Assembly (NCBI GenBank): GCA_021432635.1
Contig: MU270137.1
Span: 1 to 64,000 of the forward strand
DNA: 64,000 nucleotides
Direction: 5' to 3'
Source: Thozetella sp. PMI_491
Taxonomy: Eukaryota; Ascomycota; Sordariomycetes; Chaetosphaeriales; Chaetosphaeriaceae
In this document: in pieces, positions 12,222 through 24,610 of the stretch
Layout of the letters: every line of letters begins with the position of its first letter
Numbering within the stretch: position 1 is the stretch's first letter
Position numbers and translations under genes: made by a program
Notes under the pieces: model-generated
Told to the model about the DNA's origin: nothing
What the model saw: the letters and a program-made list of their open reading frames with translations, nothing else
The model's database searches: none

Positions 12222-13506
12222 TCACCAGTTCCGGCGGTTGCCACGGCCACGTCCGCCAAAGTTCCCGCGGTTGCCACCGCCGGCGTTTCCGCCCGCCATC
12301 TGCTGATCAAAGCCATAGACCTGGTTCTGGTTGCCCGCGAAGCCGCCCGGAAAGGCCTGGCCCTGGCCACCCTGGCCAGCGTTGCCACCTGCGCCGCCGC
12401 CATTTTGCATACCGGCGAACATGGCCGCCATGGCGTTGGGGTCCATCTGGCCGTCCATACCGCCGCCTGACATCATCATCTGCTGAAGCATGCCCTGCAT
12501 CTCGGGGGGCATGCCGTCCATGGCAGGCATCTGGGTGGCTCCGCCTCCATTGCCGCCGGCGCCGGGCATGCCGGGCATCATGCTACCTCCGCCCATCATC
12601 ATCATCATGTCCTCCATCATCTTCTTTTGGCCCTGGGCGATGGCATCTTGGCTGAACTCACCCCGCAGGCGCTCCTGTTTGTCGGCGTAGAGGGCCCACG
12701 TGAACTCGTCAAAGCCATAGTTGAAATAGTCAGAGAGATCTGTCCCTGGCTGCCGCCACGGCTTGTCGCTATCCTTGAGGTCTATGCGATGCGGTCAGAA
12801 TTGAGCTCTCCATGAGAGGAGCGAGTCTAACGGAATGGGTGAGTAGGACGCCGATCACTACCGACATACCTTCATCAATGTTAACCTGCGTAATGGGCTT
12901 TCCTGTCCCCTTGTGAATCGGGATGCCGTCAACATCGATCTTGGAGGCCGATATGGGGGGATGATCTCCCCCCGAGCCTCCGAATTTCTTGTCGTCTCTC
13001 ACGGGTGCTGTTTTGACGGAGTCGTCATTTACTGTGGAGCGCTGGGGGATGTTACGAATCTCGGAATATTTGGAGTGGCTTGGCCAGTGTTAGCAAAATC
13101 TCCCCGCGCGATGAATGAGACAGGATGAAGTGCGCAGAGAAAGTCGGATATCCTTGCTGCTCCTCATGGTCGCTGCTGCTCATGGCCCCTACCTCACGAT
13201 GAGAGGGGCAATGGAGGGTGCCACTCACGACTGTGGTGCAGGCTGCGAGCCATCTTTTCTCTCAACAATGATGTCAACGTCCTTACTCTGAGTTAGAAAG
13301 TGGTACGGCATCACATAATCCACCGAAGCACTCACAGAGTCGTCATCCTCATCCATCTCGCCTCCCTCATCCTCTTCTTCGCCTTCTTCAAGGTCATCAT
13401 CCTGCGCGTCCGCCTTTGGTTGCTCCGCTGGTGCGGGAGCTGCATCGGCGGTGGGGACATCAGGCTCCTCTGGAGCGTAGAAATCGTCGTCCTCATCAAT
13501 ATCCAT
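12222..13506 (-). CDS. FIP1: Pre-mRNA polyadenylation factor Fip1
   Basis: Four exons on the minus strand: 13336-13506, 13229-13287, 12870-13078 and 12222-12781, giving 332 aa. The N-terminus is strongly acidic ([15 protein letters not shown], then [21 protein letters not shown]). The diagnostic Fip1 motif spans an exon junction: the IDVDG...[12 protein letters not shown] part is followed by [23 protein letters not shown]. In yeast this segment binds the zinc-finger protein Yth1, and the acidic N-terminal region tethers poly(A) polymerase within the cleavage and polyadenylation factor. The C-terminal 150 residues are rich in Met and Gly ([12 protein letters not shown]) and end in an RGG-like [10 protein letters not shown] tail, suggesting RNA contact. 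The gene diverges from the NUP49-type gene across about 300 bases. Nuclear. Confidence 0.93.
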
Positions 13507-13803
13507 GGTGCGCTGCCGGGTCTGCTGGGGGCAATGTGAATGTGTCTCTGCTGAGTGGCTGGTTGAGTTTGACGTTGAGCAGGTTATGTAAGGCTGGACG
13601 CGACCCCGAAGCAGGCAGGCGGTGAGGTCGCAAACCGTGCACGGACGTCAGTCGCGTGGCTCCCGTGGAGCTGCCTGGGCGCGCCCAAAGACGGAGAACG
13701 GCAGAAAAACAACGTCGATGCAAAACAGCTTGTTGATCTCTAACCTCACAATTCCTTCTCCAGCCCGCCCGACACCCCAGCGCCATCTAGGGAGACATTC
13801 GCA
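13507..13803. promoter_or_regulatory. Shared divergent promoter of FIP1 and the nucleoporin gene
   Basis: The start codons of the two divergent housekeeping genes are 297 bases apart, so this stretch must carry both promoters and 5' leaders. I see no TATA box or other named element in it. Confidence 0.55.
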
Positions 13804-15549
13804 ATGGCTCTGGCGCGCTCGGCTAGCGGCCCTGGAGGGCTGAGCATCAATACCGGTACCGCTAATCTATTGTGAGTAATGCTTTCTTTGTTTGTAACCG
13901 TTGGTCTCAGCTGCGATGCCAGCAGGGATGCCACTAGTCGGACCTTGACTGACTCTGTCTCTCCAGTGGATCCGGCACTCCCCAGGCGCCCGCCGGAGGT
14001 GGATTGTTTGGCAATTCCACAACCGCGACATCTCAGCCTGCGCAACAGCCCAGCAGTCTGTTCGGAGCGACGACTACCTCTCAATCCGCAGGAACCTTGT
14101 TTGGAACGACAGCTGCCGCGCAGCCCGCAGCCAGTGGAGGACTTTTTGGAACGGCAGCCAATACCACACAGACGGCCCAGGCCGCGAAGCCCTCTCTCTT
14201 TGGAGCAGCAGCACCAGCCGCGACTCAGGCACAACCGAGTGGCGGCCTATTCGGTGCCGCGGCCCCAGCTGCTCAGGCCCAGCCCAGCGGTGGCCTATTC
14301 GGCTCAACGGCGCAGACACAGCAACAGCCGAGACTGCAGACCGGAGGCATGTTTGGAGCGGCGACGAACACACAACCACAGCAGCCCGGTGGCATGTTTG
14401 GAGCGGCGACGAACACACAACCACAGCAGCCCGGTGGCCTCTTCGGGGCGTCAACGGCAGCTAATCCGACACAACCCCAGCAGACTGGTGGCCTGTTTGG
14501 AAACCCTGCCGCAGCACAGCCTGCCCAGACCGGTGGATTTTTCGGGTCTTCTATGGCTGCGACACAGCCACAAGCAGCTGGAGGAAGCTTTGGAGCGTCG
14601 ACAAACGCTGCTGCAGCTGGCAATACTGGCGGACTTTTTGGCAACATGAACCAACCTGTGGCCGCTCAGTCGACTGGCATGTTTGGCCAGTCCCAGCCCG
14701 CCGGTGGTGCTTTGTATGCTTTCCCCATGCCCTTCTCACTCATCTGAACCCGAATCCTGGCTAACTCCCTGCAGCGGCGGTTCTATTGCGCAGCCAGCAA
14801 CGCAAACAGCCGTGCCTGGCGTTCGCATTGATTTGAGCAACATCCGCTCGACAACGAGATTTAATGACCTGCAGGAGGATCTCCAGAAACAGATCACTGC
14901 TCTCGACCAGTCCATCCAAAAGTGCATGAAGGACTGCGATGCGGTGAACGCCTTCATCCCGTCTCACGAGCAGCAGCTCGAGGCCATCCCGCGGGATGTG
15001 ACCTTCGTCGCACGGAAGTCGGAAGGCATGCAGAGCGCCTTGGCTAGCGATGTCGTTGCTATCAACCAGCTTAGGGAGCTCGTGAACGAGGACTGCGACA
15101 CCGCCCGCCTCAGCTTCCGAGCAATCGATAACCAGAAGCTGCCAACCCAGTACCACCAGGCCGGGCTGTGGTCGACTAGGGGCCAGCAAACGGCTGCCGG
15201 CGGAGGCGATCCGGACGCCGAGGGCAACTCGGACCTCATTGGCTTCTTCTCGAAGACGGCTGACGAGATGGACGACATGATGAGGCGGTTCAGCAGCAAC
15301 GTCAACGAGATCGAGCTGCACATCCGCGGCCTGCAGGAGAACATGCTGGAGGAGATCATGAGGCTGTCCGCGCTCTCGAGGCAAGGCGGCCAGGGAACAG
15401 ATGATAGGGTGGCTGAACTGGCTGTCGTGCTTCGGGATTTTGAGGAGAGCATTCTCAAGGTCGCTAGCGACGTTGGCGGCGTGCGGGAAGGGGTGACGGA
15501 GTTGCAGCTTGGGGATTTCATTGGCAATGGGACTAATGGAATGCGGTAG
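13804..15549 (+). CDS. NUP49: GLFG nucleoporin of the Nup49 / p58 type
   Basis: Three exons, 13804-13871, 13967-14713 and 14775-15549, give 529 aa. Residues 20-275 are a low-complexity Gln/Ala/Thr region with about 15 FG dipeptides, mostly GGLFG or GGMFG. This is the disordered mesh that binds transport receptors in the pore channel. From VPGVRIDLSNIRSTTRFNDL onward the protein is a predicted helical, coiled-coil region of about 250 residues, matching the structured part of Nup49, which in yeast packs with Nsp1 and Nup57 in the central channel. A perfect 45-base tandem duplication lies inside the FG region (14346-14435). Nup57/Nup54 also has GLFG repeats, but the C-terminal IDLSNIRSTT and RDVTFVARKSEG segments fit Nup49 better. 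Confidence 0.85.
14346..14435 (+). repeat. Perfect 45-bp tandem duplication in the GLFG region
   Basis: Units 14346-14390 and 14391-14435 are identical. They encode two copies of GMFGAATNTQPQQPG, so the reading frame is kept. The identity at synonymous sites suggests a recent duplication. Confidence 0.95.
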
Positions 15550-16049
15550 AGGATTGGCCTTTCCCGCTGTAACAAATACCTAGATGTAGAATTTACATGA
15601 CGACTGCCCTGGGTGCTCCCTCTATTTATATGCTTGGCTTACGAAAGGCACCACAACCGACATTTATAATGATTTGACAGCCACCTATGTGATGGAGACA
15701 AGGTGTCTGCTTGCGGATCAACAAGCATTTAGGGATCACGCATCTCGCAGCCTCGGACGCCGGCTTGGAACGCATATATAGCGGAGAAGAAGCAGCCATG
15801 TGTTTGACTATTCTCAAGGAGTTATGCACGAGTCTTCTGATGAGGCTTGTGAGGCTAAAGCGCAGTTCATATGGACAAAGAGAGCTCCTTCAGGGCAAAC
15901 TCAAACCGAGATTGCGACGGAAATTGGTATCTATTCCCTCCCGCCTGTCCAACCCGAGGGCCATGGAGACAGGATATGACCAGAACGCCGGCGGGACATA
16001 AGAAAAGTACAGAGCAAAGGGAGAAAGCCGCGGACCGCGGGGACCCGGC
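15550..16049. other. Convergent intergenic gap
   Basis: 3' flanks of the nucleoporin and RPC31 genes. No coding frame or repeat supported. Confidence 0.6.
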
Positions 16050-16971
16050 TTAATATGTCCCAATATCGTCATCGCCACCGTCGTCGTCGTCATCTCCGGC
16101 GCCGTCATCGAAGTACTGCTCGGCGTTGTAGTCATTGTCGTCCTCGTCTTCGTACTGATCTTCGGCCTCCATCTCGCCGTCGTCGTCGTCGCGCACCCAG
16201 TCGTCATCGTCCTCACCCGAGAGGAAGCCGGCCTCTCCCTCGCCATCGCCTGTGTCCTTCTCCAGCTTGGTCATCATGTCCATCATCTTGTCGTAGCCGA
16301 CCCCCTCGTCGTCGCCGTCCTCGTCCTCCTTGGACTTGTCGCCGAGGAAAACCTCCTCGGCCGTCCGCAGCGACGTGATCTTGGAGAGCGTGAACATCTT
16401 GGCTGTCTTACGACGCTTGCTGGCGGGGCCTTCATCGCCGTCCAGCGTCTTGTGCAGCTCCTTGGGGAAGAATTGCTTGGCGAAGGGCTGTGAGGCGAGA
16501 TTGGGTAGCGCGCGCTCGCTGCGGTGGAAGCGTTGCGAGTAGGTTGGGACGGCGAGGAAGGGGTCGACGTTGGCCTTATTAGTGGTGCCATACCGGCTGT
16601 TCATTTGGTCCCGGCCGTATACGCGCGCTGGCTCATCCGCCCCGTGCTTGCGGGTTCTCGCGTGGGTATAGAGCGGCCCGTCGTGGAGCTGCTCGCGGAA
16701 GAGGAGGAAGAGATTTACTTGCTTCTCCTCCTTAGCTTTGAGTGTCGAAGGCTGAGAGATATTGTATTCCTGAGAGAAAGGAGTCAGCATGATTGCGGCC
16801 ACATCGCGGGTAGCCGTCTCTTCGGCGAGAACAACTGACCGGAAATACTTTGGAGGGATTCGGGTCAAATTCGATGCTTGGATCCATACTCCAAGGCGCT
16901 TTAGACACGATCCGCGTGCCGCCGAGGCCGCCGCCACCTTTTCCCCATCCTCCCTTGCCTTTGGGTGGCAT
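16050..16971 (-). CDS. RPC31: RNA polymerase III subunit Rpc31 (C31/RPC7)
   Basis: Two exons on the minus strand, 16840-16971 and 16050-16769, give 283 aa. The intron (16770-16839) starts with GTCAGT. The N-terminus is a Gly-rich basic stretch (KGKGGWGKGGGGLGG) as in fungal C31. A conserved EYNISQPSTLKAKEEKQV...REQLHDGPLYT block follows, then a Lys-rich middle (ASKRRKTAKMF). The last 70 residues are an extreme Asp/Glu tail ending DDDDDGGDDDIGTY. C31 belongs to the C31-C34-C82 heterotrimer that helps Pol III open promoters of tRNA and 5S rRNA genes. Nuclear. The start is the ATG before PPKGKGGWGKGG, as in relatives. The gene diverges from the HSM3-like gene across about 380 bases. Confidence 0.9.
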
Positions 16972-17349
16972 CGCTGACTCTCGTGGTATGGATTGCAGTC
17001 GGCACGAAAGCCGGAGGGTTGGTGCGAGATGCGCTCTCGTTGGCGTCACTTGGGGGGGGGGAAAAAAGTGACTCGAATGGCGTCGCTCCGACGAAAAAGC
17101 TTTGGCGGGGCAGAACGGCCAGCAAAAAGTTGGGGGACAGGCGCGAAGTGGGGTAGAGGAAGCGGGCCGGATAGGCCACGACAACCGCCTGCCGCCTGCA
17201 GGGTCGAGATCTACAGTACATGCGGTACTTCAACCCCACATCCGCCCGACGGCGAGCTCCCCTGCTCTCTCATCTTGTCTAATAGCTTCCTCCCTTTCAA
17301 CCACCCGAGTCTTCCAAATAACCTCTTCAATACATAACTTTCAATAGAC
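16972..17349. promoter_or_regulatory. Divergent promoter region of RPC31 and the HSM3-like gene
   Basis: 378 bases between divergent start codons. A G9/A6 run sits near 17050-17066. No named element identified. Confidence 0.5.
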
Positions 17350-18551
17350 ATGGAAAACGCACCTATCACAGGTCTCGACGAGCTCAGAGGCCACTTGGAC
17401 CAGCTTGGCGAGGACCCGACCCTCCCACTGAATGCCAAGCTCTTCGATGATGTCGAGCTCCAGCTCAGAGGTATGCCTCCCTCGAAGGCGTGGACCCGCT
17501 CCTGAACATCGTATCTAACTCCAGCTAACTCTACGAAACAGAGAGCAACATAATCCCCCTGATCCCCGAGCTCCTGCCCAAGATCACCACAATTCTCAAG
17601 CAGTACACCCTCGACCCCGCCCCGATCGTGAGCTTGGCCATCAAGCTCCTCGGTCCAGTCTCCTTCAAGGATGTGCTATCCCTCGCTTCCCCCGAGTCTC
17701 TCATACAAGCACTCGAGTCGCCCGTCGCATCGGCAAATATCCTTGCCATGACCATCATCCACAAAGCGGCGTCCACCCCCGCGGATGCCGCGATCCTCTC
17801 TGCGATGCCCGACCTCTTCGCCACCTTCCTCCGCCGCTGGCTTGTCGCGCCCCAGGTGGAGGTGGGGCAAAAGGGTGGCAAGGTGCTGGGCGACCTCCTC
17901 GACGTGGACTGCGAGCTTCCGCCCCCGCCGAGGGATAACCCCCAGTCACAGATGCAGGTCGTGCTGCGCAGGTCGCCGGGCCACGGGAAGCTCTGGCAGC
18001 GGCTGCTCCGGGACAAGGGCACATACGGCCTTCTAATCGAGCTCGTTGCCGGAAAGCACACAGACACTCGTGGAGACGAGAAGCAGCTCTCACTTGCGCA
18101 GGGCCGGTTGCTGCGCATACTCCCGCGGCTGGCGAGCCTCAACTTTGCCGCCGTGACACAGTCGCCGTTTCCCGCATTGCGGCCGCTCCATGCTACAAAC
18201 GGCCACACTCCCGACTCGGCCGCGTCAGACCCTACTGCGCGAACAAACAATGGCCTGCTGCAGTTTGCCGCGCTGCACATGATTGACACGCGCGACTACC
18301 TGATGCAGTTGAGCCTGGTGGACTTCTTCGAGGCGCTTGTAAGCCTGATGCGGGTCACTGAGTACAGCAGCTACAAGGTTGAGACATTACGGTCCCTGAT
18401 CAGGGAAGCTGCGTCTAGCGACCCAACATTGAAGCCTTCTTTGCTAAGCTTGCCAGAGAAGACAGTACCTGAGGAAGCTGAAGAGTTGAAGGCGTGGCTG
18501 CAGGAGCTTATACCAGATGAGTCGGTCAGGGTACAGGGTCATTGGCTGTGA
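17350..18551 (+). CDS. HEAT-repeat protein, HSM3 / proteasome chaperone S5b (PSMD5)-like
   Basis: Two exons, 17350-17470 and 17542-18551, give 376 aa. The protein is nearly all helical with repeated Leu-rich helix pairs (IIPLIPELLPKITTILKQY, PIVSLAIKLLGPVSFKDVL and so on), as in ARM/HEAT solenoids. Its start and repeat spacing resemble fungal proteins annotated as DNA mismatch repair protein HSM3. Yeast Hsm3 and animal S5b are chaperones that bind the C-terminus of Rpt1 while the 19S proteasome base assembles. That role is taken from the family, and I place this protein there only by overall resemblance. It lacks an obvious signal peptide or membrane segment. Another HEAT-type helical protein cannot be excluded. 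Confidence 0.6.
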
Positions 18552-18994
18552 GGGACGCGGAACGAACAAAAGAGACAGAAAAGAGTTTTGCTACGTACGA
18601 CGGTGCCCGAGCTGAGGCAGGCCCGTCTGTTATTCCAATCAAATGTTGATACCCCACGGGAAAGCCCGAGAAGTTCGTCCTTGCAGTCTTTTTTTGGTGC
18701 TTTGACGCATGCTATTTCATCAGTGTTGAGGAAAGGACAAGCTCACAACATATGGAGTGTATTAACACATCAGTTCTAGTGAAGCGCTATCCGCCTAAAC
18801 TCCTCTCCGCCCTCGCCGCCTCCGTGTTCGTGAGGTAGCAGGACAGACTGCATCGTCAGCTAGCAGGCCAGCTCCGTTTTGGATATAAAATCAGGCACCA
18901 GGTACACATGCGCGCTACCCTAAAATAATACAATTATGGCCCCCGTCTATGTCTCATTGTCCCAATCGGCTGTGCCTCGCATGCTCTCCCGTTT
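18552..18994. other. Convergent intergenic gap
   Basis: 3' flanks of the HSM3-like gene and the SEC7 gene, no gene seen. Confidence 0.6.
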
Positions 18995-21900
18995 TTACGA
19001 TCTTCCCATGACTCGGCTCGACGGATCGTCGCTGCTGTCGAGGCCTGTTTCCGTCAGACCTTGCTCAGTGGAGAGCACCGAGAGCGACCTCTCCCTCTTA
19101 TCACCGCCATTCGCCTTGGCCCCGTTGGTCATGCCTTCGATTCCGAGCCCGACCTCGCCTACGCGGCGGAGCACCAGCAGCAGGGCGCCCCGCAGCTCGC
19201 CGGAAAGCTCCCTCCCTAGAAGTTCAACGACCAAGGGGTAGAACTTCTTGATATTGGCGGCGAAGGCCTCCTGAGGGAAGCTGGCATAGCCCTCGAGCAC
19301 GTCCACGACGACCGGCCGCCACGCGACAATGTTGCGGTGCTGGCTCTCCTCTTCCAACGAGACATATCCCAAGATGATGTCCTGGCACAGTGGTACGAGC
19401 GCATTCTCAACGTCAGGCTTGCTTCCTTGGCGTTCCGGAGCAGTGTCACCGAACATGCGGAAGAGGATAGCGACGTAGGTGGCGGCGCTGCCCGATTCCT
19501 GTTTAAGGAGGTTCGGCGGCTGCCTCATAAAGCCTTCACGCCACAGACGCATGCGTAGGTCTTTGTCGGCGTTGAACCGGCGCGCAAACAGGAAGGACTT
19601 CTTCAGAAGCGCCATGAGGCGGAGAAGCTCGGATGACGGGATCTGCGCGTACACAGCATCATTGCTGAAAAGTTCATTAACCGTCTCGATCATCAGCAGC
19701 TGGAGCACGCAGCGGCTGATGATGCGATTGAAGAAGCGCCTGCGGGCAGCTGTCACTACAACAGGCTGCTGCTGGAGCGGGTTGCTGGGCTTGAATTCCT
19801 CTAGCTGGGGTGAAGGCAGTGGCTGAGGTGGCGGAGTTGCTGCCGTGGGCGGCGTAGACGCGCCTGTGTTCTCTTCGTCGGCGGATTGGGCGCTCTCCGA
19901 GTCAGTACCGTTCTTCTCGGCGCCATTGATCTTGAGGGACTTCTCGTCGACAGTCATGACTTCCGCCGTCGGACTGAGCGGCCCGGTGAAACCCAAGCCA
20001 TTGGGCGGGGGTGAGAGCGATGCAGTCGAGTTAATTGTGGTAGCAGAGAACAGTTGATAGGCTGTAGTCCGCTCGAAGAGCTCACAGAACGCACCGACGA
20101 TCTTGGACCAGTGCTCCGTGGTGAACTTGGTCACGTTCTGAAGGATAAGCTGCTGCAGGCAATTGCTGCCTATCCTTGCGATGGTGTCGTTCTCTTGACA
20201 GATGCAGAGCGCAAGGAGCTCCAAAAACCTGTCGAGCATGTACTCGAGGGCCTCGAAGTAATGTGTGAAAAGAGTGATCATGTTCCGGAGAGCCTGAATC
20301 ATGGTCGTCGAGAGCCACACCGAAAGCTCCTCGTGGTTCAGGACGTTTGTCATCTCGGGCTTTGACCGCAGCACTAAGAAGATGGGATACAGCTGCTGTC
20401 TCCAGAGGATGTCCCAGAAGTCGGGCGGGAAGTCACCACCATAACGCAGAAGAGCCTCGAAGAAATAGTTGAGAGCGTTCGACCGCACCTCGAGGTCCTC
20501 TCCGGTCATGAGCACGTCGTGGAAGGCGAAGAGCACGGGGAACCAGAACCCTTCTTCGACCGAGGTCTTGGTCTGCTGGCCTGGCGACCTGAGGCTGATG
20601 TCGGCCGCATTGGGATTTAAGTTGAACCTCTGAGAGAGCGGACATTCCGGGGTCTTGAGCATCTTGGGGATGATGGACTTGAGCGTCTCCATGGCCTGCA
20701 GGCTCTTCTTTTGGAACTTCATGTTCTTGGAGAACTCGGTGAGGCACACGATGAGATCCGTGAATGCGCCCTGCGAGATTACGACGCCGAACCTTGTCTT
20801 GTACACGTGCGAGACGTTCTCGTAGGCTAGGCCAACAATGCTCTCGTAGGGCTCCCTCGCGGCGACGGTGAAGACGCCGAACATCGTCCTCCAGCCTGAT
20901 CGAATGTTCTCTCCTCTAGCTTGGATCATCTGAATGAGGCAGCGGAGAATCATGTCCTTCACGGTGACGTTGTTGGAGTTGGACATGACATGCTCGAAAG
21001 GCTTAAGAAAGTCCTTCTGGAACTTGAAACCGGGAAGCTCCTCCAGCTCCATGAAGCGCATCGACAGCTGGCGGAGCGAGTCCAGCGCGAAGAAAACGAT
21101 TGCCGTATTCACGTGGCAGCCGACGCGGTTGAAATGCTCCCCGAGAACGTCCCATATGTTCGTCCACTCGAAACGAACACGCGTCATGTTGTAGTAGCTG
21201 ATCTCAACGATCTTCTGCAGGCTGTAGGTGCGCGGTGAGTCGTTGGACCCGGACACCTTAATCTCGTCCCAGCTGACGTCGGTCAGGGCCCGGGCGAAGT
21301 GGACGATGGCTTCACCGTTCAAGTTGGCCGTGTTGGTGAAGATCCTATCCACACTCTTGACCACCTCGTCGGACCTGCTTTCAAGCGCGATTTCCATCGA
21401 GACCCCCTGCGGTCCAGTGCTAGAACGCTGGCGTGGTTTCCGTGCTGAAGCGGCCGACCTCCGGGAATCGCCAGTGTCCGTTCGAGAGGGCGGCACGAAG
21501 CGCGCCTTGGAGACGTCCGGAACGGCACTCTCGTCGACACCACCAGATATAAGCTGCAGGCGGTCCAGCTGGCTGATGCACATGAGCACATCCTTCCACG
21601 ACTCCTTGAGGGTGTTTCCCTCGGTCTGGCCCAGCTCAAGAATGACCTTCAGCGCCTCGACGTTCTTCGCCTGCATTTCCTGGGGGTTGTTCAGGTTGGC
21701 CGTATTCTTGAGCGCCGAGATGAAGGCTTCTCGTGGGGTGCCGAGGTCGAAGACGCAGGCAATCTTGGTAGCCAGCTTCATGCCCTCGAGGCAGAGCTTA
21801 TTGGCCTCCAGGTTGTGGGTCTTCTGCATCTGGCTGGAGAGAGCGGAGAAGAATGACATCCAAGTCACGTCGAACATAGGCCCAACGTGCTTGAACGAGG

Positions 21901-24610
21901 TTGCAGGGATGAACTTGGTTCCCGCCTTCGCCGCATTCCGGCGCTGGGTCCGAAAGAGGTTCTTGAAGAGCTGCTCCGATCGAAGCGAAATCTCCTCAGA
22001 TTGCTGAACATAGGCTTCCCTTTGGAGATCTCGGCCGACGTTGGAGAACGCCTGGCCAAGACCAGCGGCGAGGCCGGTGGCCTGGTGCGGAACATTCCCG
22101 GCAACCGCGGCAGCCTCCCGCTCGCTCTTCAGCACAATTTCGTTCCCGGCGATATCGTCGTAGATGCCGAGGAGATACTCCTCCGGCAGGTCGGCGTTGT
22201 CATTGATGCCACGGTTGTTCTTGATGAAATCCTCCTTGCTCATTCGCTTCGCGATCTTGGTGCTGTGCAGATCCGTGTTCAGGAGGATGACAGAGTAGGC
22301 AAGCACATACGGAGTGTCAGCATTGGCGAAGGCGTTCGGATTACCCATCATGTAGCGATTGGCAAACTTGAGCATGAATCGATCGATCTTCTGGGCCTCG
22401 CCAGGCAGCCGGAAGGACTGAAGAAACTGTCGCAAGGCCTCGACAAAGCGCTTCTTGGTGAAGTCCATCGTGTCAACGAAGGCGTGCATAATATCGATGT
22501 TCTTCTGATCACCGTCTCCCAGGTACTCGCCGATCTGGGCCTTATCGAGCCTCTCTTCACTCAGCAAGAATTTGGCAATGTCCTCGGGCTTGTCGCTGGC
22601 GATGAAACCATCTTTGATTAGCAACTTGACACCGTTCTTCGGCTTGAAGTTGAACACTTTGATCGCATTTGTCATCGCCGTTTTCCTCGCCTTCTCCTTC
22701 TCGAGCTGGTCCGGGTCGTCGTCCACGATGGGTGTCGAGGGCAAGACCGGAGTATCCATCCGCGAGACGCTATCACTAGCGGTTGGATCGATTGACTGCC
22801 TAACATCGTCGCTAGACCCCCTCCTCTCTGCGTCCTGCGTGCCATTACTTTCTACGCCGCTGGGCTGGGACCAGTTCACTAGGGACCTCAAGGCCTCTAC
22901 TAGTGACTCGAGGGCAACACGTTTCATGCTGTATTCCTTGGGTATGTCGGTTTCAAGCTCGTTGTTTGGCACGATGTGGGCAACAGACAGCGGGGGAGGC
23001 AGCACCCCTTTGCCTTGCCACTCGCCATAGGACTTGGCCTGCTTCTCCTCATAGAGCAGCTCCTGCGCAGCCGTGATGGGCACTGATGCGGTCGCGAACT
23101 TGGAGAGGTCCTCGACAATGATCTGGAAGATGTTGTCGACGTTCCTATCGCAGTCGTAGTTCAGATAAGTCTCCACCAAGGCGCGTGGGTCCTCGCTGAA
23201 CCTCTTGAGAACGCCAACAAAGTACAGCTTCTGCGACAGTGGCGCATTCTTTCTGGCTAGAAGTGCTAGGTAGATCTCGTTCAAGAAGACCTCAATCTCT
23301 TTCTAAGGAATGCATTAGACCCGCAGGATGCGGTACAGGACGGGCAAACTCACCTTGAACGGTGCCCGCATATACTTGAGCATCAACCAAAAGATCTCAC
23401 AAGAAACGTCGAATACGCGATCCACCGAGCTGGCACCATTTCGTGTAATGCTCAGGCAGAGGTAGAATTTGATGGCTTGGAGGAAGCTCGTGGGCTCGTT
23501 GTTTTTCGTGTTGGTGATAGTACAATAGGGCGAGGTAAAGATGTTGATGTTGTTATTCAGGACGGTGTGGATTAAGTGGAGGGAGATGAGTTTCGACCGC
23601 ATGGCCTGTCCGCGGAGGTCATAGAGCTGATCCTGCGTGAGCACCTTGGTCGAGAGGTTACAGAAAGACCGAAAGACCAGGTACGCGTCCCGGATGTAGA
23701 CTTCGTCCTCTGCGTCGAGTGACTCTGGCGTGTCTTCTTGAGAGGGCTCTCCACCGCTCTGATCTGACACAGATCTTGTCACCTTCTTCATCGGCTTGAT
23801 CTGCGACACCATGGTCGGCCCGTCGCCCATGTTCGAGTCGTCGAAGCTCTTGCGGTTTTCGAGGTCCTTCAGTGTGAGCTTCGGACCTACGCCGTTCTGG
23901 CCTTCGGAGGGGTTCACATCGGAAGCGCCGTCGTTAATATCGTCGAAGTCACCGGCCCCCAGGTGGCTGGCTCCATCGTCGATGTCGGGCCGGTCGACGG
24001 CCAGGCTGCTCGCGCTCGCCTTCAACTTCCCCAAACTGGACCGAGATTCCTTCATGTGCAGGCGTGTCTTAACCCTCTCGAAGACAGTGCCGACCATCTG
24101 CGTCAGCGTCCCTTGCGCCACCTGCTGGTTCGCAGTGCTGCGCGATAGAAGGAACACATTGTAGACTTGGCGCACTGCTTTCAAAAGGCCGGCACCGTGC
24201 ACGACAATCTTGTCATTCAGGACGGCAGCCAACAACGACTTGACTATTTGGAGTTGTATCTCCACCGGAGTGGTCTCGCCTTGGAAGCAGTCGCAGATGG
24301 TGTCGATAGCTCGCTCGATCAGAGGGGCCTGCTCGGCGCCATCCTCGTCCGAGGTCCCGGGCTCGACGGTGAAGTAGGAATAGGATATGAGCTTGCCGAT
24401 GCAGTCGAGGGCGGTCGTCGCGAGGGGTATCGTGCCCGATTTCGTAGCCAGTTGGAGAGGCGCAAAGACGACCTCGGGGTCTGGGAGCTGCTGGTCGTTC
24501 TTGTCGATAGCCCCAAGGGCCTTCTGGACCAGCTCGGTAAGCTGCTTATTCTTGCCGGCATTGGCGGCGATGATGTCCAGAGAGGACACCACGAATTTGA
24601 GGGAACTCAT
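18995..24610 (-). CDS. SEC7: Sec7-domain ARF guanine-nucleotide exchange factor (large BIG/Sec7 type)
   Basis: Two exons on the minus strand, 23354-24610 and 18995-23302, give 1854 aa, the usual size for this family. An N-terminal DCB region (residues 1-200) and a HUS-like region (PLSQKLYFVGVLKRFSEDP...FLNYDCD type) precede the Sec7 domain at about residues 620-810. The catalytic glutamate finger is in FRLPGEAQKIDRF (Glu 721). The second conserved motif is PYVLAYSVILLNTDLH...MSKEDFIKNNRGIN. Long HDS helical regions fill the rest. The C-terminus has a charged Ser-rich end. Yeast Sec7 and mammalian BIG1/2 load GTP onto Arf1 at the trans-Golgi to start vesicle budding. The GPTMVSQ...KKVTRSVSD and linker segments are acidic and likely disordered. 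The single intron joins KAPFK to KEIEVFLNEIY. The gene is convergent with the HSM3-like gene. Confidence 0.95.

Noticed and set aside
13879-14649. 256-codon plus-strand frame in the nucleoporin region
   Set aside because: Out-of-frame shadow of the GLFG repeats.
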